Shown: positions 43,929-55,800 of the stretch, piece after piece | Layout: each line of letters starts with the position of its first letter | Numbering within the stretch: the first letter of the stretch is position 1 | Source of the DNA: Ignelater luminosus | Lineage: Eukaryota; Arthropoda; Insecta; Coleoptera; Elateridae | Direction: 5' to 3' | Assembly (NCBI GenBank): GCA_011009095.1 | Contig: VTPC01000404.1 | Span: 1 to 64,000 of the forward strand | DNA: 64,000 nt | Translations under genes and position numbers: made by a program | The notes under the pieces: model-generated | What the model saw: only the letters and a program-made list of their open reading frames with translations | Told to the model about the DNA's origin: nothing | Database searches by the model: none

Positions 43929-46900
43929 TATATGGTTTGTATAAAACACTTATTAACGTTAAATAAGGCACAATTAAATTGTAAAGATGTGTATAACACT
44001 TAACCTCACTTCTACACATATAAAATATAAAGGATATTCTTATCGTTTTACTTAAATGTCCACAGCCATAATACAATTGCCACCGATAATTACTTCTTAA
44101 ATAATTATTCCTATAATAAAATCTTATAATTATCTTTATAATAACTACGCAATCAAAACATCTTTAAATTAAAACGTCAAAAACAACCAACAACTCAAAA
44201 CAAAACGTGCCAAAACATCAAAATTAAAAGTTTTAGAATGTCAGATTAATAGTTTCTAATCTTGTCTACAGATGGCACTTGTGTTATCAATTCTTGCTCA
44301 TAAATATCATAAATAAAACTAGATAGCCAGTTTTATAGGTGTTTGCGTAGAGAAATGTCCTTAATAACAGAGAAAACATGCATGTAGAGCAACTATAATA
44401 GTAAAAAAAGTACGTCTAGACTTTACAGAACTGTTATTAAATTCCGAATCGAATTTTGCATTACAAATTATACTTATTCTACAATAAGATTCTTTTTTGG
44501 TATCAGCCCAACTAAACTCAGCAGTGGTCTTGAGCGTAGGTAAGGAGGTTAGACGCACTATAAAAGAACACGTACTTAAAGAAATTTATTGAGATTAAAG
44601 CAAATATTAAAGATTAAAAATGCTACGAAATAAAAATATATTTAATTACGTAGATAATCTAAATAAATATAAACATCAATAAAACTTGGTTATATCGAAA
44701 TTACAAAAACTAATTAATTAATTGGCCAGAAAACAATTTACACGAGAAGTTGAAAAGAGTAAAATATAAACGAGGAAGAAACCTACAAGAAAATCACAAA
44801 CAATACACTTACCTCGCAGTTAAATCTCTGAAGAAAATCAAAAGTCTGTGCTCTTCAGAAGGTCAGGAACCACGCTAAAACGAAAAAATGGCACACGAAG
44901 AAAAAACAAGTGTTCAGTCTTTTCTTCTCCTTATTTCAGTGATTATATTGAAAATTAAATTTTAAAGCATGCAGATTGCAGATCTAAACTAAACTTGACC
45001 TTATTTTTTAAAAAATGACAAGATTTAGTACAAATTAGTATGAATTTAGTCTATTAGGCCAAGGAAAAGTTTACTTCAAGTCTGAATAAATGAAGATGGT
45101 CCGAAATGATTCTTCATGGACGGTGAGGCTGCTAGAGGCCGGACGACGGTAAAAACAGCTCTACTGGACTAGGTCAACTGAAAAGAACAGCTAAAGAAAA
45201 GCTTGTCCCTGCTGGGAAACTGAAGCTCTTCTCGTAATTAAAAAACTACCTCAAGAAGATAGAGAAACACTAATAATCCGATACCGTGATATAACGAAAT
45301 TATACAGAATACATAGGTCATCTAGATCGACTATTATGTCAATGAGCTCTATCGCCCAGTTTGAAAGTACGAACTGGTTTGAGAATTGATCGCTCTGGAC
45401 GATGTTGTATGTTGAGGTTATGTCTGTTTGTGCCGCGTACCGAGACTGGTACAACTAATTAGAGGTGCAACGTACTCTAAATAAACCAATAAAATGCAAG
45501 TTACCACGACGCTTTTTTTTCTACAGCGATGGAAAAACAAACTTTCTTGATTCGATTTCGATGTCCCGCTACATCTGCTATAAACCACGAAGGTGCTCTT
45601 GTACTAGTATCTTCGATAGTTTAATATAAATTGGTAATATTGTTTTACAGGAAGGTAACATAAATCTAATGAGTAATGACCGCGGCCATTAACTGGTAGA
45701 AGCAAAATTTGACGATGTCATTTTGTTTTCCTGTTATAAGCAAAAATCTAAAATTTGTCATTTACTCTAAACTATACTCATGCATTTATGCAGAATACAA
45801 TGGCATCGCATATGCAAACATTTTAAATTAAAGAATTTTCCTACTTTTTGTATTGTTTGAGATGCGTAAATTACCAAAATTAAAGTTAGAAATATAATTA
45901 TGATAAAAACTAGAAATGAAAATACGAAAATATTTTAAAAAAATTACGTGATTGCAAACGTTAATGTGATTGGTGTGATGTTATTGGATGCGACCCCTTT
46001 AATTGTTTTGTTTTTTGTGATTCTGTCATTTACATTGTTAATTCTGTATAAGTTATGTCAATATGTCAAATTCTTATTTGGTTGTTTTTCATCTGTTTTT
46101 AACAAATTTTATGTAAGATTTATAAATACATCGTCTTGTTTTAATAGTAAAATGGAAGGTTTCATTTTTTAGGATGGTTTAGGACTTTCAACTACTAAAT
46201 TTGAAATTTGAAATTCTTAACCTCCAATTTCAAAACTGTCAATAAATGTGTATTGTCAGAAGCGCCACCAACATTGTAAATAAACCATTGAAAAGTGTTA
46301 AATGATCGAAACATAAATTATGAAATTTCCCTAACAGTTTAATGTATAAGATTGAAACAAATTTTAATTGTTTTTATAATTTTCTGAATAATTATTTTAT
46401 ATTTTTACATTATTTCTCAATTATAGATATAGAACTGGCTAAGAATTTAAGTTTTAAAATAATAATTAATATTAAATATTTTCGTTTGAGTATTCTTTTA
46501 TTTGTTTTACCTAGTTAACTCTGAACATATCAAATGACCTCACACAACGGCTATTACGAATTTTACCGATTTGGCACGCGAAAAAATCATTTGAATTTCA
46601 ATCATTTTTTTTGTAGAATCATAATCAAAATTGCATGTGAATGATTTCTTAAGACTGATAGGTGTCACTGCTTTGAAAAATAAACACAATAAAAAATCGA
46701 TCGGACTAGGTGGAATAATTTCATGGCCTGCTCGCTTACTTCGTTGCAATCTTCTGAATTACTTTCTTTGGGGGCATCTTAAAACATTCGTTTATACTAC
46801 TTGAGGTCCGCTGAATGTCCCTGAACCCTTTCTGCACTTTGAGTCATTTGAAATCTGACAATTCTAGAAATAAAAATTGCAATGTGCATGTGTTAAACTT

Positions 46901-49440
46901 ATAACAATTAATTTCAAAATTCTTTTGTTTACAAGAAAATATGCAGCAGGTAGACAGTCGGCATAAAATCATACGTGTTCTGCATCGAACAGACTTAAAG
47001 AATTAGAATTACTTCAAGAATCGTCTCGTTTTTATTGGCGATCAGAGCCGGCTCAAAGCATGTCGGCGCCCTTAAGGGTGTCTGCCGTGGGCGTCTATGG
47101 GGGATCTTCTCGGGGACTCCGAGACAGACAAGGAGTCCTCCTCGGGTTCCAAATCAAACATGTGGACGCCTAACATCTCGAGTTGTTCCTGCTATTGACG
47201 ACGTCAATATTTTTGCTGTTATTAGATATTGCAGACACAATCCTTAAATTTTCTGACTTTTATCTATATTTCTCAAATTCCATGACACTTCGCCGACTCT
47301 TTTTCTATTAAACTTTGTCCCTGACTTTTTAAGAGCGCCGTTCGTTAAAGTAGTGTTGCGCTTCAGGTTTATTTTGAGGACCAAAGGAAAGCTTCCTCTA
47401 ATGTGCCTGTTTCTGCAGTTCAAGGGAGACCCTATGTATGCTTTGGTGCCCGAGAGTACAAAATCATTTTTTGTTTGAGAGTACCGACATGCTTTAAGCC
47501 GAAAATTTGCAAACGATTATCTTGTGCAGAATTGGCAGAAAAGAGTGTGAACAACATCGATAAATCTTAACTCTAAAAATTTACAACATTTGCGACTGTT
47601 TTTGACGAGGTGCTTTAAACAGTAGGCGCATTCAATGCACGTAGCAATCCAAATAACTACCACTCAGTTTCGTTCAGTGTAAAGGAATCGCTTGGTATCG
47701 CTTTGCTTCAGATGGTAGCGTAGAAGATTATTACTACATTTTAGCACATCGTCATTCAATGAAAGTACTGCTTCTCGAAGGGGATGCAACGGCTTTAAAA
47801 GCTTTCTAGCTCTTCTCAAGCCTTGGAGAATGGAATTGTTGGTGTGCCGTTCACAACGCTCGTCCGCGATTTATGTTTGTTAGTTAGTAGTGGTGAGTTA
47901 TTTGAATAGTAGATTGTGATATTCCTGCTGTAAATTGGCGTAGTAGTTAATGAGATGGAGGGAAGCTTGCGCTTGGAGGCGGCCCTGGAGATGGTGATGC
48001 GGATGTGGAAATAGTTGTTGACTTCGCGACGGCTGTGGATGCTTGGATATGGTGCAGTGTGGAGCTAAAGGTGAATGAAGTTGGGTCTAGTTGGCACTGT
48101 TAATGATATCTTGGTTGAAATGAAGATGGAGTAACATAAGCTATGCAACAATAGTAAGCAACGTGAAAGCGGTGTCGTTTTTAGGTTATAATTCTCCAAA
48201 TGACAGTTAGCGCTTACTTGTCCCGTCCAACTTGGATCGTTTTAGAATTAAACAATGTTGTCAGTATGCGGCGTTAAAATATCATCACAGTTTCAATTAA
48301 AAAGTCGCTATTTGTCGCTACTTTAATTTTTCGCTAATTTTATAGATACTCATCGTAAGCAAAACGTGTGATTTTATGTATGCAAAATTCACCTTGCAAC
48401 CCCGCCAATAACAAAAACGGATACGCATGTTTAAATACCGCAACGGATAGACTTGGGGTCTTTAAAAGTTAAGAATTCTTGTAAGAAGTAAGATGTATGT
48501 ACAATCGTGAGCAATTGCTTATCAGACTGCATATTAATAAAACATCTGCAATTGTGTCAAATTAGAATGAATTCGTTGATCAAAATTTATTGCTGGCGAC
48601 TACATATTTAAAAATTCACCAACGTTGCAATATCTTTCAACAACATAAGCGGCAATGTGGCTAGCGTGTTTTACATAAGGTGAGCAAATAGATTCGTTCA
48701 GTTTTAAAAGCAGACACTTACCATTAAGGTTTTGACAAATGTTACCCTCAGTACTGCTACCATAATGTACGGTAAGTGGTAGATGTTTGAATAAAAAACG
48801 AATACAATAGAATTTTTTATAAGAAGTCGCTATGTGTAGCGACAAATCGCTACAAGTGACAACACTGGAACTAAACCTATATCGATGCGCACAGTGTGTT
48901 TACCTTCATACTAGTTTTTTAAATTTGCAGTAGAGGTCGTAACAATTGTGATTTTCCATTTTAATCAGTCGAGGTTGATGTAGAATTGTGTTAAAACCTC
49001 ATGGGTGTTGGGGATGCGCGTCGGATATCGTCGGGAGTGGCGGTAAAGCACGCTTTACGTGATTCTAAAAACATTCGGCAGTACTAAACATGCTTTACTA
49101 CTAGGAGATCGCAACTAAACAACTACCAAGCAAGAAATGACGACGTTTTCAGGCAAGGTAATATTCATTACTTCGGCAAGTAATCGGAACGCAGTTAGTT
49201 TCTGTGCCACCACCCATGAGATTTTAACACAATTCTAGTAGACCACAGTCTTTCTCCAATAGTTTTCTAAACTTTAAGTTTTCGACTAGAGGATGTGTTT
49301 CACATATAAGTGCATACTCATGTTTCAGCAAGTTGGTATTTTATTTACCTTGCGGCTTGTTCAATTTAGCATAAGGTGCAGAAATGCCCGACTAATGATT
49401 AGTACGGTTAATGAAAATTAAGGGCAATTGAATTTTATCA
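43929..49440. other. Intergenic, no gene recognised
   Basis: AT-rich except for a GC-richer patch at 47035-47200 and another at about 47930-48080. Neither encodes anything recognisable. Small ORFs at 44361-44558, 45251-45454, 45948-46172, 46540-46749 and 48600-48845 have no family resemblance. A weak inverted relation exists between TCGCTATTTGTCGCTAC (about 48305) and GTAGCGACAAATCGCTAC (about 48836), each near a CAATGTTGTCA- or GTGACAACACT-type motif, so 48.24-48.88 kb may be a small DNA element. Confidence 0.4.
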
Positions 49441-49770
49441 TTTGTTTTGTTCTACACATGTACCTAGTTATAACGTTGAAGATGCGTATACTCATCACCC
49501 AAGACATAACTTAGCAAAACATCACTGCAAAAAGCACAGAATTATAAGGTTGCAAATCGAATTTAAAGACTTACAGGTAAGGGTTTTCATAATGTTATTA
49601 AATGTTTGGGAATTCCAAAAAGAACGCAGAGTTCAGAAAGAAACGCTGGAAATCTACTCTAACCACTCGAAGGCACTAAATAACCAACAGATTATTAGAT
49701 TGAAATCACAAATTACGTCATATGCGGTAAACGGGGTGGTGAAATTATTGGTGAGCTTTATTCGTGAGAT
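49440..49770. repeat. Dispersed repeat C, solitary copy
   Basis: Resembles the tandem units at 63530-64000 in the same orientation. Shared blocks are CAAATCGAATTTA-AGACTTA, CATAATGTTATTAA (then TGTCTGGAA-like), AACGCTGGAAATCTACTC and CAACAGATTATTAGA. It opens a 111-codon + strand ORF (49442-49777), but copies elsewhere are not open, so it is treated as repeat rather than gene. Confidence 0.55.
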
Positions 49771-50769
49771 GCAATAACATCCTACTATATATGGCGTTCA
49801 TTTCAATTTGTGAATGAGGAATATACCAGAGTGATTTAGTTTTATGATTTAATTTACAGTCTTTGCTTTAAACGTTCCTAGCATGATCGCGCCTAATAAG
49901 TAGATAAAGGTTTTCCCTTCCGCAGTACGTCAAATTAGTTCTTTTTATGAAAACAAACCTAAAATGCCTTTTAATCTTAGTTTTTTCCTAAATAGTACTA
50001 TATTACGCAAGTAAACATAAAGCAGTTTATCAGTAAAAGCACTGCTTACAATACGTTACAACTTAAATACAATGAGTTAACCTAAGAATTTTAATTTAAA
50101 TATTACGCCAAGCACTGTATAATCGTAATTCACGAATAACTTACTCCAATAATAATTTAAGAAGGGGGGGGGGGCAAATTTTCGATGGTGGCGTCATCTA
50201 CTTTCATTCTTCTCACCAAATCACCAGTTCCCCTCTTAATGAGTAGAAGTTCTCTCACCGCACCGTCCTGTTTATGCGGGAGCCAAATAATCCCTTAATA
50301 CTGGAATAGGCACATCTTATCTAGGAAATTATAAGATATAAGCTTGCGCCGGCTCTGCATACGAGTAGATAAAAATAAGCAAAATATTAAAGTTGCGACA
50401 AATACCCCATTTTGTCTGAAATTGTGACGACATTGCAACGTCGCGTACTGACAACACTGAATGGCACTAACAGCGCAAGTAAATTTTGGCCACATGCACT
50501 TGCGTTTTGAAAAATTGATTTTAAGTTAAAAGTGAGGCTCTGGAATATCGTAAACCTATTAATGATGAAAATGTTTATTTTTAATAATCCTTGTTATCAT
50601 ATTGGTAGTTTACACATTAGTTTATATGATATTTCATGAAGATCATTATTATTTCATATCAATGGCTTATCACAATTTGACCTTAAAACGCTAATCGTGT
50701 AGTTGAAGGCAAGGACCCATATTTCATATGTGAATGGTTTATAGAGCATTTCAGTAATAAAAAAGAAAA
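49771..50769. other. Intergenic, 5' flank of DERA
   Basis: AT-rich with a poly-G tract (50164-50174). The DERA promoter must lie near the right end. No feature recognised otherwise. Confidence 0.4.
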
Positions 50770-52475
50770 ATGTTGGAAAGAAATACTGGATGTGAACTTG
50801 GTATAATTCAATTACCTATAAATTATGTTTTCTATTTCTATTAAGTTCATTTCTAGATTTGGAGTGGTTAAAAGATGTCAACATTAATTTGACTGCAATT
50901 AAAGATGAGGCAGAGAATTTATTTAATTCACGATTTCTTAAAACTGAATATCAAGCAGCTTGGTTACTTAAGGCTGTAGCATGTATAGATCTAACTACAT
51001 TAGGAGGAGATGACACTCACAGTAATGTATCTAGACTTTGTCATAAAGTATGTACATTTGTATATTAGGCTACAACTTATTAAATAGAAAATTGTTGCAT
51101 ACAGGCGTACAGACCGCTTGCAGAAGATCTCTTAAATATCTTAGGGTTTCAATACAATTCAGATTGCCCTATACATACAGCAGCAGTTTGTGTTTACCCA
51201 TCAAAAGTGGAAAGTGCAGTTACTACTCTTAAAAAGATGGGAATCTCCGGAAAGATAAATGTAGCTTCTGGTTAGTATTCTCGATTTAATTAGTTAAATA
51301 TTGTAAAAGTCTTAGAGTCAGCTGCAGCCATGAAAATGAAAACAAAATTAATCACTTGACATTTTTTACATTTGTCAAAGTGAAACTGTCCAAACAAAGC
51401 ATAAATCTGTATGTAAATGTTAATGAATAACGTTTCCAAATATTTCTTATGAATACTGTTGTATTCTAAATTAATTTCAAGTTAAGTTTTCTGTAAGAAT
51501 TCCTGTGTTGACTTTTAATACATGTGATTCCTAAATTGATATCAGCAGTTACTTAACCCTAAATCTTATCTGTGATAGTTACGGTGCGATGCAGACGGCA
51601 GATATTACTATTTTGTGTGATTGTGGTGTATTATTAATGTAAATTTAGAAAAGTAAGCTACTACCGCTTACAGAAAAATGATTCTTGTTGCAGAATAAAG
51701 AGAAAATTTTTATTCCTTTTCTTATATACATACTTGTTTTAATTTGAAATTTGATTTTGTTTTTTTAGTTGCAACAGGTTTTCCAAGTGGTCAAATGCCT
51801 CTACAGACCAGATTGGAAGAAATAAAGTATGCAGTAGACAAAGGCGCAACAGAGATTGATATTGTAATTGATCGTAGTTTAGTCCTTACTGGAAAATGGG
51901 AAACTCTTTATCAAGAAATAAAACAAATGAAGGAAGCTTGCGGATCTGAAGCTCACATGAAAAGTATTTTAGCAACTGGTGAACTTGGTAATCTTAGTAA
52001 TGTAGATATTTTGTTTCTTTATAATTTTTCTTAAAATGTTTCATAGGATATTATTATTGCAGGTCTATAAAGCATCTATGATTGCAATGATGGCTGGTTC
52101 GGATTTTATAAAGACATCAACGGGAAAAGAAGCTTTGAATGCTACCATTCCGTTTGGTATTGTAATGTGTCGAGCTATACACGATTACTATGTGAAATAT
52201 GGTTATAAAGTAAAATTATTTTTTTACCTTCTATAAATTTGCCATTATTTATAATGACATCTTTACAGGTTGGTTTGAAGCCAGCTGGAGGAATACGAAC
52301 AAGTAAAGATGCACTTAAATGGTTAATGCTTATAAAGGAATTATTAGGCGATGAGTGGTTAACGTCTGAATTGTTTAGATTAGGTGCTTCAGGTTTGCTG
52401 ACTGACATTGAACAGAATTTATATAAATATGCAACTGGCTGTTATGGCCCAGCATATCAGTTTATGATGGGTTAG
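50770..52475 (+). CDS. DERA: Deoxyribose-phosphate aldolase
   Basis: Six exons: 50770-50800, 50857-51047, 51105-51270, 51769-52001, 52063-52209 and 52269-52475. Phases agree; 324 residues, close to human DERA (318). The first exon is only 31 nt (MLERNTGCEL) and continues as DLEWLKDVNIN, like the vertebrate N-terminus. DERA cleaves 2-deoxyribose-5-phosphate into glyceraldehyde-3-phosphate and acetaldehyde in cytosolic deoxynucleoside breakdown, by a class I (Schiff base) mechanism in a TIM barrel. Seen landmarks are AAWLLKAVACIDLTTLGGDD, TAAVCVYPSKV, VATGFPSGQ, TEIDIVIDRSLVLTG (catalytic-type Asp160), the Schiff-base Lys224 in DFIKTSTGK, and Lys260 in LKPAGGIRTSKDA. The C-terminal helix ends FMMG. 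Exon 4 uses a weak donor (AAT|gtagat); a nearer GT would create a stop. AATAAA at 52540-52545. Convergent with the cuticular protein gene. Confidence 0.95.
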
Positions 52476-52539
52476 AATTTAATAATGAAACAACATTCTT
52501 AAAATTATATACATTTTGTATTTTTGCAACTTTTAGAGA

Positions 52540-52545
52540 AATAAA
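52540..52545 (+). terminator. Poly(A) signal of DERA
   Basis: AATAAA followed by an A-rich then T-rich stretch, 65 bp after the DERA stop codon. Confidence 0.6.
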
Positions 52546-52842
52546 AAAAATTGTATTAATTTGTTTAATTAATTATAAACATAGTGATCTATACATAAAA
52601 AAATAATAACAAGAGAGCAATAATCACATCATAACACACAAAATATAAAATGTTAAATTGAGCATATTTTGTATTGGAAAGAATCTAACAAAAAATATAA
52701 AAAGGAATGAAAGAAAGAACAAACTTATCTAACTAATAATGAAATATTTCAACTAAATAACAAAAACTATATATGTAACAACAGAAATAAATTAATAGTT
52801 AAGATTCTCTCCGTACTGTTTATAAAGTGTTAAAAAGTTATG

Positions 52843-55800
52843 TTAATCACTGCTCTCTGCATGAAAACCTTCATGAGGGTGAGCATCGTAATGGACCATG
52901 CGAAGTTTTCCATGTTTATCGTGGTATCCGTAGTGGCCCTTTACGTACCCATGCTTATCACGTTCTTCATACCTGAACTGTCTGTTGTGTCTATAAAAAA
53001 AGTGAATACAAAAGAGATTAATGTTTGATCCATGAAAGTCGGACTTTAGATTTAGTCAAGGTCGCATTGTTAATTATAACATTTCATTTAAACTGATACA
53101 ACTTATGTAATTTCTCAAACCGGAAAAATTAATAAATTAAAAAGTTTGACAACAATCAGATATGCATTGGAATGATTTTAACAAAAAAATAAGCCATGTC
53201 TCCTTAAAATTCTGCTACTTGTCATTTGACAGTGACAATTAGTATGATTTAAAAACTGGCTATTAACAAAAATAAGTTAAAGTAGTCTCTGTGTCTTTGT
53301 TGTCTGTTATGTGGAGTTATACTACTGTCATTGTTTAACCACCGAAATTATTCATGTTCCCTGAAAGTTAGGCAACCAATCTGTCCAATTTCATTAAAAC
53401 TAAACTGCAGTATAATGCGAAAGAAATAAAAATCTGCATTTAATTTGTTTGTTTTTGTTTTTTCAGCAATTCAATTATCCCAAAATATGCAGATAAAGAA
53501 AAATATTTCTCATTGTTTTAAACCCAATTACTGTAAATCGTTCGCGCATAAATTTTCTTGCATTAGTTAACGATAAACAGAGGAAGTAGTAATCACGAAA
53601 ATATGCATACAGTAAATCTTTGCAATCAACGGCCAAGGTCAAAGCTGTGTAATTTACTTTTAATTATTATGTCCACTTAAACTCAACTATCAAAAACAAA
53701 AAATAAGAAGACTGATAGTTAAAAACTTTACCTTGTGTTTATTTATCTTAAATTTGTTTTTAAGGTAAGTTTCTTCAATTCCCAATTACTGTAATAAACA
53801 AAAATGTGAAGATTATTATTATTATTATTTTTGTTACGTAAATCTTAATTAAGTACAGCTTTAATATTTATTGCTTTTAATTAACGTCTTTGTTATGCAC
53901 AGAACGTAAATGTTTAAATTATACAATTTGAGATTAAAATCTGTCTGGGTATTAATCAATTGTAGAAGTGTTTTTAATTAGAATTAGATATGTTAGCTTC
54001 TTATTTTTTGATATTCTATCACCTCCCGACATACGTATGTATCTTTCTTCGTAAAACACCCTGTCCCGTTTAACAGCCTACATGCTATTATTCGGAAACC
54101 GTTAAGGCTATTTGGATAAAATTTAATGTTTTGGTACAATGCGACCACTAGATTGAAAAAATTGAAATAGCACGTTTTAGAACAACCTGTCAAGCCCGAA
54201 ACAATGTCGACTTTCATTTGTTAAATGGGAACCGCTACCTTTTTATTATGTCAAATAATATGTTGCAAGTTTTCTGATAAAAAAGCACTAAGGTATCGTA
54301 GGTCTCAAATCGATAACAACGGAATTAGATAAAAAAATCTGAATCTGTCCCGTTTAACAGTCTACACTGGATTATTCGGAAATCATCAAAGCTAGAATGC
54401 TGAAACTTAGTGTCTAGGTATAATTCGACTTCTAGATTGCAAAAACTAAGTATATTAGAACATTTGTTAAAGTACATCAAAAAGTATTGAGGTACTGCCG
54501 ATGTAAAATCGATAACAACGGGATTAGAATAAAAAACACGATTCTATCCCATAAGCAATATTCGGTGCATTTATCATGTGCTGCATTACAGAAATAATTA
54601 CGTATCAACTAGAAGAATTTTTCTGTTCTACTGACAAAATCAACTATTGAAGTTATTAATTCGGCATTTAATTTTAAATGTTCTATCAGACATTTTAGAT
54701 GTATGGTATCTAATACTTTCTTATCAGGAATCTTGTGGCATGTCGGTTTAGGCATTTCAGCTTTCTGGCTTTAATGGTTCCCGAACAATAGAGTGTAAAC
54801 TGTTAAAAGGAACGGATTTCGATTTTTTGTTCTAATTCTGCTATTATTAATTCTAACCTATGGCACTCCTATAGTTTTCTGTCGGGAATCTTACAGGCTG
54901 TCGAGTGAAGCAAAATAAATAGTAGTTTCATTCAACTAATGAAAGTCGGCGTCGTTTCCGGTTTGATAGTTTGTTGTAAAAAATGTTCTAATTTTACCTT
55001 TGCAATCTAGTAGTCAAATTATATCTCAATCACAAATTCTATTCTGATTGCCTTAACAGTTCCCGAATAGTAGCTAGTAGACCGTTAAACGGGACAGTCT
55101 TCTCTTCTTTGTTCTAATTCCTATACTATCAATCTTAGACCTATGATACCCTTATTGTCTTCTTTCGGGAATTTTACGGGTTGTCGATTGGAGTAAAAAT
55201 TATAGTAGTTCCATTTAACAAATGCAAGTCGACGTTGCTTCCGATTTGACGGTTTGTTTTAAAAAATGTTCTAATTTTACCTTTGCAATCTAGAGGTCAG
55301 AGTATAACAGAATTCGAAATCCAAGACCAATAGCTTTAACGGTTCCTGTATAATAGAGTGTAGATGGTTAAACTGAGCAGTTTTCTCTTCTTTGTTCTAA
55401 TTGCTTTATTATTAATCTTAGACCTATGATACTCCTATTGTATTGTGTCGATAATCTTACAGCTGTCGATTGAAGCAATAGAGAAGTGGCAGTTCTATTT
55501 AACAAATGAAAGTCGACTTCTTCCCGGTTTGACAAATTGTTTTAAAAAATGTTCTAATTTTAACTTTGCAATCTAGAGGTCAGATCATAACAGAATACGG
55601 AATCCAAGTCCAATAGCTTTATCGGTTATTGAATAGAGTGCAGATCGTTAAACGGGACAGTCTTCTCTTCTTTGTTTTAATTCCTCTATTATCAATCTTA
55701 GACCGACGATACTCTTATTATCTTTTGCCGGTAATCTTATGAACTGTCGATTGGAGCAATAAACAACAACAATTCCATGTAACAAATGAAAGTCGACGTT

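Noticed and set aside
47035..47247. 70-codon Arg/Pro-rich ORF
   Set aside because: Local GC-rich patch, no conserved motif, no intron or poly(A) context.
48240..48880. Small DNA transposon with TCGCTA-type inverted ends
   Set aside because: Inverted match is short (about 17 bp with differing flanks) and ends could not be defined.
49442..49777. 111-residue protein-coding gene
   Set aside because: The sequence is a copy of repeat C; other copies are not open and no splice or family support exists.
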